The notes beneath the pieces were generated by a model. It saw nothing but the letters and a program-made list of their open reading frames with translations, was not told where the DNA came from and did not search any database. From assembly GCA_017556885.1 (NCBI GenBank), contig JAFYLV010000191.1, forward strand, positions 1-5,658: a stretch of 5,658 nt of DNA, read 5' to 3'. A program made the translations under genes and the position numbers. Source of the stretch: Clostridia bacterium. Lineage in GTDB: Bacteria > Bacillota > Clostridia > Oscillospirales > QAMX01. Positions 1 through 4,436 of this stretch are shown here, piece after piece; the stretch's first letter is position 1; each line of letters starts with the position of its first letter.

Positions 1-533
1 GCGACGTGAACCTGCGTATGTCCATCTACTACTTCGAGAAGATCAATGCCGCCGGCATCAAGACCCACTATGTCAGCGCAAACCTTGCTGATACCACCAT
101 GGAAGTCCTCCCCGCCAAGGCTTTTGCCAACGGTCTCGAGGTCATCTGCCGTGAGCGTGCCGTCGGCTCCTTCATCCGCCGTTACGGTGCTCTCATCGAG
201 TCCGGCGCAAAGCTCCCCTCCTATGTTGAGACCACGCTGAAGGACGATGAGAAGGGCGATCCCCTCATCACCAAGGACGCTTTGGTCGCCATCGGCGTTA
301 TGACCGAGGAGCAGTACGATTCCCTGAAGGACATGACCCAGAAGATCACCAAGATCGTCGCTGACGACCTGGCTGAGAAGGGCATGGAGCTCTACGACAT
401 CAAGTTCGAGTTCGGCTACGATGCCGACGGCAACGTCATGCTCATCGACGAGGTTGCCTCCGGCAACATGCGTGTCTACAAGGACGGCGAGTACATCGAT
501 CCCATGACCCTCAACAAGCTCTTCTTTGCTTAA
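1..533 (+). CDS. purC: Phosphoribosylaminoimidazole-succinocarboxamide synthase (SAICAR synthetase), C-terminal part
   Basis: PurC joins aspartate to CAIR using ATP to give SAICAR, a cytosolic step of de novo purine synthesis. The gene is cut by the left window edge; about 176 residues are visible, against roughly 235-240 for bacterial PurC, so about 60 N-terminal residues (the start of the ATP-binding lobe) are missing. Recognition rests on two family signatures. The first is GLEVICRERAVGS at nt 132-170, matching the first PurC signature apart from V where T/A is usual. The second is DIKFEFG at nt 396-416, matching the D-x-K-x-E-F-G signature. The segment after it (LIDEVASGNMRVY) also fits the PurC end. 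The frame is open before the GTG at 6, so that GTG is an internal valine and not a start. TAA at 531-533 is followed by a terminator, so this is probably the last gene of its purine transcript. Codons strongly favour C at the third position, unlike the middle of the window. Confidence 0.95.
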   Translation, partial: DVNLRMSIYYFEKINAAGIKTHYVSANLADTTMEVLPAKAFANGLEVICRERAVGSFIRRYGALIESGAKLPSYVETTLKDDEKGDPLITKDALVAIGVMTEEQYDSLKDMTQKITKIVADDLAEKGMELYDIKFEFGYDADGNVMLIDEVASGNMRVYKDGEYIDPMTLNKLFFA

Positions 534-549
534 TTTAACAATATATTTT

Positions 550-580
550 GAGCCGCGGAATTTTCTCCGCGGCTCATTTT
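550..580 (+). terminator. Intrinsic terminator after purC
   Basis: A perfect 10-bp stem (GAGCCGCGGA at 550-559 with TCCGCGGCTC at 566-575) has a 6-nt loop and is followed by ATTTT. The U-tract is short, so termination may be partial. The ribosome binding site of the next gene begins 2 nt after the tract. Confidence 0.85.
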
Positions 581-581
581 C

Positions 582-590
582 TAAGGAGGT
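582..590 (+). promoter_or_regulatory. Strong Shine-Dalgarno of the Nudix gene
   Basis: TAAGGAGGT matches the anti-Shine-Dalgarno over its whole length and lies 9 nt before the ATG at 600, fixing that start. Confidence 0.9.
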
Positions 591-599
591 ATACATAGT

Positions 600-983
600 A
601 TGGTTCAGGTTGTCGCTGCCCTCATCCGCAAGGGCAACACCTTTATGATCTGCCAGCGTCCGGCCCACAAGGCGCGGGGACTCCTGTGGGAGTTTCCCGG
701 CGGAAAGATCGAACCCGGCGAGACGGGGCCGGAGGCCCTCATCCGCGAATGCCGGGAGGAGCTCGGCGTTACCATCTCCGTGGGGGACGTCTTTTACGAG
801 GTGGATCACGTCTATCCCGATATCACCATTCATCTCACCCTTTACAACGCGGCCGTTGCAGAAGGCACACCGCAGCTTCTGGAACACAACGATCTGCGTT
901 ACATCTCCCCCTCGGAGATCGACGGCTACGATTTCTGCCCCGCAGACGTGGATATTCTGAAAGAAATACAAAAACGGTTTTAA
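600..983 (+). CDS. MutT/NudG-type Nudix hydrolase, (deoxy)nucleoside triphosphate pyrophosphohydrolase
   Basis: This is a 127-residue protein, the usual MutT length (E. coli MutT has 129). The complete Nudix box GX5EX7REUXEEXGU lies at residues 35-57 (G35, E41, R49-E50, E53-E54, G56), supplying the Mg-binding glutamates. WEFPGGKIEPGE before and in the box is typical of the MutT/NudG group. These enzymes hydrolyse damaged or non-canonical (d)NTPs to the monophosphate and pyrophosphate, for example 8-oxo-dGTP (MutT) or modified CTP (NudG). The C-terminal motif CPADVDIL (113-120) matches the PADIPLL motif of NudG. It has Asp where E. coli MutT has its 8-oxoguanine-contacting Asn119, so the exact substrate is left open and no symbol is given. 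The start is fixed by the strong ribosome site at 582-590. No convincing promoter is seen between the purC terminator and this gene, so read-through from purC is possible. Confidence 0.93.
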   Translation: MVQVVAALIRKGNTFMICQRPAHKARGLLWEFPGGKIEPGETGPEALIRECREELGVTISVGDVFYEVDHVYPDITIHLTLYNAAVAEGTPQLLEHNDLRYISPSEIDGYDFCPADVDILKEIQKRF

Positions 984-989
984 CGATTC

Positions 990-1031
990 AAAGGCTTTGC
1001 GCCGACATTTTCGTCAGCGCAAAGCCTTTTT
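990..1031 (+). terminator. Strong intrinsic terminator after the Nudix gene (copy 1)
   Basis: A 13-bp perfect stem (AAAGGCTTTGCGC at 990-1002 with GCGCAAAGCCTTT at 1017-1029) is extended by an inner GAC/GTC pairing around the loop ATTTTC and ends in TTTTT (1027-1031). It closely resembles the terminator at 2658-2700 and forms the left boundary of a duplicated unit. Confidence 0.93.
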
Positions 1032-1041
1032 GAGACAATTC

Positions 1042-1078
1042 GGACAATTTTATGTCCATTTCACATCTTCCCTGTCCA
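1042..1078 (+). promoter_or_regulatory. Candidate operator upstream of the first HTH regulator
   Basis: The inverted repeat GGACAATTTTATGTCC (1042-1057) is followed by a TGTCCA half-site at 1073-1078, exactly 20 bp after the TGTCCA at 1053. A further GACAATT lies at 1034-1040. The same layout (GACAnTTTTnTGTC, then TGTC 20 bp on) occurs before the second regulator at the same distance from its -10 box. That conservation is visible directly; operator function is inferred. Confidence 0.55.
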
Positions 1079-1096
1079 AAACGGATATGTTATAAT
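1068..1096 (+). promoter_or_regulatory. Promoter of the first HTH regulator (extended -10)
   Basis: TATAAT at 1091-1096 is a perfect -10 box preceded by TGT (1088-1090), giving an extended -10. At 17-bp spacing the -35 position reads TTCCCT (1068-1073), a poor match, as expected for a promoter that relies on the extended -10 or on an activator. Transcription should begin near 1103, leaving a very short leader of about 17 nt. Confidence 0.8.
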
Positions 1097-1119
1097 GTTT
1101 TTTGAAAGGGTGATCTGCA

Positions 1120-2181
1120 ATGGAATTAAAAGACCGACTGCGCGAACTTCGTAAGGTGCGCGGCATTACTCAGGAGGCTGCCGCTGAGGCTCTCGGTGTT
1201 TCTTCACAAACGATCTCCAAATGGGAGCGCGGACTTCGTGCGCCGGATATCAGCCTGCTGCCTCGCATTGCGCTGTTCTATGACTGCACTATTGACCATC
1301 TTTTTGGCATAAAAATCACATCGACACACATTTCTGCGGTTCAAGATGAAGCTGTACAAGAATTGATTGATTCCGGCGACTATAGCAGCGTATTCACCAT
1401 CTATTTAGACAAATGCGAAGCACGTCGCGATGACTTCCGGTTTCTGCTGCATTTGCTCAGATTTGCCACAAAGAATAATCTGGTCAATCATCCGGAGATG
1501 CCAAGAATCCTACCTTTGGTCGACTATTGTGAGCGTTATTGTCCCGATACGGATCTACTTTATAATATTATCGGGCATGCTCTCATAATTGCAGCTAAAT
1601 CATCCGTTCCCATTCTGCACACCAAAACCAAAACTTACTTTCAACTTCTTCCAAGCCAAAAGTTTTCAAGAGAAAATTTCATCCATTTGCTAATAGAAGG
1701 AACCGAATTAACGAATGAACTAAAAAAGACTATCCGATATCACTTTGCTCACGCTCTTAGCTTTTTACACTTTTTAGCTGAAGATGCCAAAAAGTCTGAT
1801 GAGCAACTGTACCTACATCATATATTATCAGAAATCTATGAAATTCTTTCGGAAGGGAAATTCTGCGGTGTATATGACGGCATATATTTAAACAGCTGTC
1901 ACAAGATGGCCTGGAAGAATATGCAGCTTGGGAATGAGAAGGCCGCACAGGACTGCATCGATACCATCATCGGTCACCTTCGTCTCCATCTGGACAAAGA
2001 AAGCCGCAGAGATGCCTCGGCATTTTTCGATATTCCGTCGGGCGGAGAAGACACAACCGCCCTGAAGCTTCTGCGCCGTATGGAACGGCATCCCGATCTT
2101 GCCCCCTTCCGGGAAAGGATCACCGCTTTTCGAAATGAATACGAAACCGGTATACAGGCATTCAAAAAGGATAATCCTTAA
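1120..2181 (+). CDS. XRE-family HTH transcriptional regulator with long helical C-terminal domain (paralogue 1)
   Basis: This 353-residue, presumably cytoplasmic DNA-binding protein has an XRE/Cro-CI type helix-turn-helix at residues 6-63. Helix 2 is about residues 17-25, the recognition helix SSQTISKWERG about 28-38, and the domain closes with the usual CTIDHLFG. Residues 70-353 look almost entirely alpha-helical, with paired helices resembling TPR repeats, an arrangement found in RRNPP-type peptide-responsive regulators; that assignment is inference. The start is ATG 1120 after AAAGGGTGAT (1105-1114), a moderate ribosome site. The protein is a clear paralogue of the one at 2791-3861: by eye about 80% identical in the first 63 residues and about 73% over residues 241-291, but much less in between. 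GC content is about 60% near both ends and about 35% in 1561-1800. Only 3 nt separate the stop from the following Cys-rich gene, so the two should be one operon. Autoregulation through the repeats at 1042-1078 is likely but unproven. Confidence 0.9.
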   Translation: MELKDRLRELRKVRGITQEAAAEALGVSSQTISKWERGLRAPDISLLPRIALFYDCTIDHLFGIKITSTHISAVQDEAVQELIDSGDYSSVFTIYLDKCEARRDDFRFLLHLLRFATKNNLVNHPEMPRILPLVDYCERYCPDTDLLYNIIGHALIIAAKSSVPILHTKTKTYFQLLPSQKFSRENFIHLLIEGTELTNELKKTIRYHFAHALSFLHFLAEDAKKSDEQLYLHHILSEIYEILSEGKFCGVYDGIYLNSCHKMAWKNMQLGNEKAAQDCIDTIIGHLRLHLDKESRRDASAFFDIPSGGEDTTALKLLRRMERHPDLAPFRERITAFRNEYETGIQAFKKDNP

Positions 2182-2184
2182 ATA

Positions 2185-2658
2185 ATGCTACAGAATATAA
2201 TGAAAATGTTAAAGGTTAACCTTTTTGAATTGTTTCCGCCGTCCCCTGGATGCGATTGTGACATCTGCAGAGGATATTGCAAAAGACCGGGGTGGTGGAC
2301 CGTAGAGCAGGCGGAACGCGCGCTCAATAAGGGTTATGCGCATCGAATGATGATGGAAATATCTCCGGAATTTGATTTTGCGGTTTTGTCTCCGGCCTTT
2401 TATGGTTGTGAAGGATATGTCGCTACAAATGAAAAAGCAGAAAATGGTTGTAATTTTCTAAAGGATGGACTGTGCGAACTGCACGGGAGCGATATATATC
2501 CATTAGAGTGTGCTTTTTGCCACCACAAACGTGTCGGCCAGGGAATCCTATGCCATACATTTATCGCGCGTGAGTGGAAGACCTTAAAAGGCCAGAAATT
2601 GGTTGCCCGTTGGCAAATGCTGGTAGGTTTTGATAGAATGTATAAGTTACATTATTGA
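2185..2658 (+). CDS. Cysteine-rich protein, YkgJ-like putative metal or Fe-S binding protein
   Basis: This 157-residue protein has ten cysteines at 23, 25, 28, 32, 75, 89, 97, 109, 112 and 123. The N-terminal cluster CDCDICRGYC is followed by RPGWWTVEQAERAL. A later block, GCNFLKDGLCELHGSDIYPLEC, has the spacing of the C-x-F-L-x-D-G-x-C-x(n)-P-x-x-C core of the YkgJ (CxxCxxCC) family, whose members bind zinc or an iron-sulfur cluster and mostly lack a defined biochemical role. Two His follow C112 (FCHH) and one follows C123. No signal peptide or membrane segment is seen, so it is probably cytoplasmic. ATG 2185 lies 3 nt after the regulator stop; the nearest Shine-Dalgarno, AAAGGA at 2166-2171, is rather far (13 nt), so ATG 2200 or 2206 are alternative starts and translational coupling is plausible. 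The TGA stop overlaps the first base of the terminator. It is AT-richer than purC and the Nudix gene. Family assignment is moderate; function is unknown. Confidence 0.8.
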   Translation: MLQNIMKMLKVNLFELFPPSPGCDCDICRGYCKRPGWWTVEQAERALNKGYAHRMMMEISPEFDFAVLSPAFYGCEGYVATNEKAENGCNFLKDGLCELHGSDIYPLECAFCHHKRVGQGILCHTFIAREWKTLKGQKLVARWQMLVGFDRMYKLHY

Positions 2659-2700
2659 AAAGGCTTTGCGTTGACAACTCTGTCTTCGCAAAGCCTTTTT
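2658..2700 (+). terminator. Strong intrinsic terminator after the Cys-rich gene (copy 2)
   Basis: A 13-bp stem (AAAAGGCTTTGCG at 2658-2670 with CGCAAAGCCTTTT at 2687-2699) has an inner GAC/GTC pairing at 2673-2675 and 2682-2684 and a TTTTT tail (2696-2700). Its outer stem AAAGGCTTTGCG and inner GAC/GTC are the same as in the terminator at 990-1031, which argues for common descent. Confidence 0.93.
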
Positions 2701-2711
2701 GGTATCTTTTA

Positions 2712-2747
2712 GACAGTTTTCTGTCAATTTATTCTCTTTATTGTCCA
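2712..2747 (+). promoter_or_regulatory. Candidate operator upstream of the second HTH regulator
   Basis: The perfect inverted repeat GACAG-TTTT-CTGTC (2712-2725) is followed by TGTCCA at 2742-2747, 20 bp after the TGTCAA at 2722. The repeat centre lies 41.5 nt before the -10 box, exactly as in the copy upstream of the first regulator. It is probably a binding site for one or both HTH paralogues (inference). Confidence 0.55.
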
Positions 2748-2765
2748 TTCCGTATGTGCTATAAT
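2737..2765 (+). promoter_or_regulatory. Promoter of the second HTH regulator (extended -10)
   Basis: TATAAT at 2760-2765 is preceded by TGC (2757-2759), an extended -10. The hexamer at 17-bp spacing is TTTATT (2737-2742). The conserved stretch TGTCCAnnnCGnATnTGnTATAATG is shared with the promoter at 1073-1097. Confidence 0.82.
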
Positions 2766-2773
2766 GGTGGTGC

Positions 2774-2782
2774 AAAGGAGGG
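2774..2782 (+). promoter_or_regulatory. Shine-Dalgarno deciding the start of the second HTH regulator
   Basis: AAAGGAGGG lies 8 nt before ATG 2791. An in-frame ATG at 2764 overlaps the -10 box and so would lie upstream of the expected transcript; 2791 is therefore the real start, which also aligns exactly with the start of paralogue 1. Confidence 0.9.
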
Positions 2783-2790
2783 ATAACCTC

Positions 2791-3861
2791 ATGGAACTGA
2801 AAGACAGCCTGCGCAGGCTCCGCAAAGAGCGCGGCATCACCCAGGAAGACGTCGCAGAATCTCTGGGCATTTCCGCCCAGACCGTGTCCAAATGGGAACG
2901 CGGGCTCTGTGCGCCGGATATCAGCCTGCTGCCTCGTATCGCGCTGCTCTACAACTGCACAATCGACCACCTTTTTGGCATGGATACCATAGCTACATCC
3001 CGGACACCAATGCAGGAAGAAACACTTCGCAGCCTGATGAAGTCCGAAAACTACAGCGCAGTGCTGAATCTTCTTTTAACCGAATGTGAAGCGCATAGTA
3101 ATAACTTTCAGCTTTTATACCACACTCTCCACTTTGCATCAAGACACAACCTATATGATCACCCAGAGCTGCCGAGAATTCTTCCGCTGATTGCCCACTG
3201 CGAAAATCATTGCGCTGACCAGGATCTGTTTCACACGATCCTCTCATATGGCTTAATACTTTCAGGCCAATCAAGCATCCCCACGCTGCACGCAAAAACT
3301 CTTGAATTTTATCATAAGCTTCCTAATCAGTTTGCCGCCCGGGAACGATTTGTTCTCTTCGTCATGCAGGGAGACGAGTTAAAACAAAATATCCTGCAAA
3401 ATGTTTGGTCTTACTTTGAAGATGCATTCAAATTCCTGCACCATTTGGCAGAGAACGCAGAAACCATAGAGGAACAGATGCACTTGCATCAGCAGCGCGC
3501 TGATATCTATGAGATACTCTCCGAAGGAAAATTCTGCGGCCTTTTTGACGGTTTTTACCTTAACAGTTACCATAAGCTTGCGTGGAAAAATATGCAGCTT
3601 GGAAATTATGAGGAAGCGGAAGCCTGCGTTGATACGATTCTGCAACGCCTGCGGCTGCATTTGAGTCCGGAGAGCCGCGCGAACCCGGCAGCGCTTTTCC
3701 AGCCCTGTCCGCCAGGTATCGAGAGTAAGTCGGCTCTCCCTCTCCTCCGCCGTATGGAACGGCATCCCGATCTTGCGCCTTTCCGGAAAAAAATCAAAGC
3801 ATTCCGGGAGGAATACGAATCCGGTATTCAAGAATTCAAGGAGGGTAATCCAAATGCGTAA
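2791..3861 (+). CDS. XRE-family HTH transcriptional regulator with long helical C-terminal domain (paralogue 2)
   Basis: This 356-residue paralogue of the 1120-2181 product has the same layout. The XRE-type HTH lies at residues 6-63 (recognition helix SAQTVSKWERG, then CTIDHLFG), followed by a long helical, TPR-like part. The block beginning EILSEGKFCG starts at residue 241 in both proteins, so they align without net gaps to that point. The recognition helices differ only at S/A and I/V, so the two proteins probably bind the same DNA, consistent with the shared repeats before both genes. Two runs are identical at the DNA level: 28 nt (1238-1265 = 2909-2936) and 29 nt (2074-2102 = 3748-3776). 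The middle, residues about 64-230, is much more divergent and probably holds the sensing function. The start at 2791 is set by the ribosome site at 2774-2782. The downstream membrane protein and lipoprotein genes follow without a strong terminator and may be co-transcribed. Whether it represses or activates cannot be read from the sequence. Confidence 0.9.
   Translation: MELKDSLRRLRKERGITQEDVAESLGISAQTVSKWERGLCAPDISLLPRIALLYNCTIDHLFGMDTIATSRTPMQEETLRSLMKSENYSAVLNLLLTECEAHSNNFQLLYHTLHFASRHNLYDHPELPRILPLIAHCENHCADQDLFHTILSYGLILSGQSSIPTLHAKTLEFYHKLPNQFAARERFVLFVMQGDELKQNILQNVWSYFEDAFKFLHHLAENAETIEEQMHLHQQRADIYEILSEGKFCGLFDGFYLNSYHKLAWKNMQLGNYEEAEACVDTILQRLRLHLSPESRANPAALFQPCPPGIESKSALPLLRRMERHPDLAPFRKKIKAFREEYESGIQEFKEGNPNA
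3838..3845 (+). promoter_or_regulatory. Shine-Dalgarno-like site inside the end of the second HTH gene
   Basis: AAGGAGGG sits 8 nt before the ATG at 3854 and is a near-ideal ribosome site. It also encodes Lys-Glu-Gly of the regulator, so it could be coincidental. The corresponding site in paralogue 1 reads AAAAAGGAT. Confidence 0.45.
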
Positions 3862-3907
3862 AATCGTTTGTATGATAATGAATTATGTGAAATTCCGCAA
3901 GTATTAA
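3854..3907 (+). CDS. Possible 17-residue basic, hydrophobic-centred peptide
   Basis: This short ORF (MRKIVCMIMNYVKFRKY) starts 6 nt before the end of the second regulator's coding region in another frame and ends 31 nt before the next gene. Support comes from the near-ideal Shine-Dalgarno at 3838-3845 with 8-nt spacing. The peptide has a basic start (RK), a hydrophobic core (IVCMIM) and a basic end (KFRK). Its position immediately after a helical-domain HTH regulator resembles that of signalling peptides in RRNPP systems, but it is shorter than most pheromone precursors. An alternative is that it is a leader that only couples translation of the downstream gene, or that it is chance. Function unknown. 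Confidence 0.3.
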   Translation: MRKIVCMIMNYVKFRKY

Positions 3908-3914
3908 ACGATTT
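3861..3914 (+). repeat. 9-bp inverted repeat spanning the regulator-membrane gene gap
   Basis: AAATCGTTT (3861-3869) pairs with AAACGATTT (3906-3914) around a 36-nt loop. No T-tract follows, so it is not a standard terminator. The right arm ends 6 nt before the ribosome site of the next gene, and the left arm begins on the last base of the regulator stop codon. A role in translation or mRNA processing is possible. Confidence 0.35.
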
Positions 3915-3920
3915 ATTGCC

Positions 3921-3927
3921 TAAGGAG
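3921..3927 (+). promoter_or_regulatory. Shine-Dalgarno of the membrane protein gene
   Basis: TAAGGAG lies 11 nt before ATG 3939 and supports that start. Confidence 0.75.
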
Positions 3928-3938
3928 TACGAAGTCAT

Positions 3939-4436
3939 ATGAAAAGCAACGTAAAATTTTTTACGATCACTTTTTTAAAGGCTTTTGGTGCATTGGTTCT
4001 TGCATCCTTTCCGCTGTCAGCAATCGCGCCTTTTGCAGAAATCGCTCGCGGGAATGCCACGGCTTTGATCAGTATTGGTGTTTTTGTATTTTTCGATCTG
4101 TTTTTTTATGATTTCCTCTTTACCCGGCGACAGAATCGCGTCATTATTGACCGGACAAAGCCGGCGGACATGGCAGAGGCCTCGCGCAGATATTTCAAAG
4201 AATACACGCGTAAGGAAGCCCTCGTTCATGCCGTTTGGGCAATCCCTTTAGGTATTATCCCTTTTTGGGCATGGTTGTCTCGCGGAAAAGTGGATTATGC
4301 ATCGGTTGGAACCATGGTGGTAGCGGTTCTCTTCCCCTTGATCAGTTATTTTGCTTCGAAGAGGCGTATTGATAAAGAGGCAAAGAAAATGGCAGAATTG
4401 TTGGAAATGCGTAAACATAGCGAGGACTATCGATGA
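3939..4436 (+). CDS. Four-helix membrane protein of unknown function
   Basis: This 165-residue protein is not recognised as a member of a named family. Four hydrophobic segments are visible at about residues 9-34, 41-61, 94-113 and 120-140. Basic residues (TRRQNR at 62-67, KRR at 141-143) and a charged C-terminal tail (141-165) predict both termini on the cytoplasmic side. The amphipathic loop 68-93 would then also be cytoplasmic. No HExxH, ATP-binding or transporter motif is seen. The stop overlaps the start of the following lipoprotein gene (ATGA at 4433-4436), indicating translational coupling, so the two products may act together at the membrane, for example as anchor or partner of the lipoprotein peptidase; this is inference. 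It lies 77 nt after the second HTH gene with no convincing promoter or terminator in the gap, so it probably belongs to that operon. Confidence 0.85.
   Translation: MKSNVKFFTITFLKAFGALVLASFPLSAIAPFAEIARGNATALISIGVFVFFDLFFYDFLFTRRQNRVIIDRTKPADMAEASRRYFKEYTRKEALVHAVWAIPLGIIPFWAWLSRGKVDYASVGTMVVAVLFPLISYFASKRRIDKEAKKMAELLEMRKHSEDYR

Noticed and set aside
6..8. GTG as a possible start of purC
   Set aside because: The frame is open further upstream to the window edge and the PurC N-terminal region is missing; no ribosome site is visible.
526..549. Promoter before the Nudix gene using TATATT at 542-547
   Set aside because: No -35 hexamer at 16-18 bp spacing; the nearest candidate TTGCTT is only 10 bp away.
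686..1033. Open frame of 115 codons in another frame of the Nudix gene
   Set aside because: Arg/His/Gly-rich shadow translation of a GC-rich gene whose real frame has a complete Nudix box.
2764..2790. Earlier in-frame ATG that would add nine residues to the second HTH regulator
   Set aside because: This ATG overlaps the TATAAT -10 box, so it would precede the transcript start; ATG 2791 has an ideal ribosome site and matches paralogue 1.
3379..3831. 150-codon open frame on the minus strand inside the second HTH gene
   Set aside because: It lies fully within a well-supported gene, has no ribosome site or recognisable motif, and similar antisense frames in paralogue 1 are not maintained.
3862..3938. 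Promoter or terminator between the second HTH gene and the membrane protein gene
   Set aside because: TATGATAAT at 3871-3879 has no -35 partner, and the 9-bp inverted repeat lacks a T-tract.
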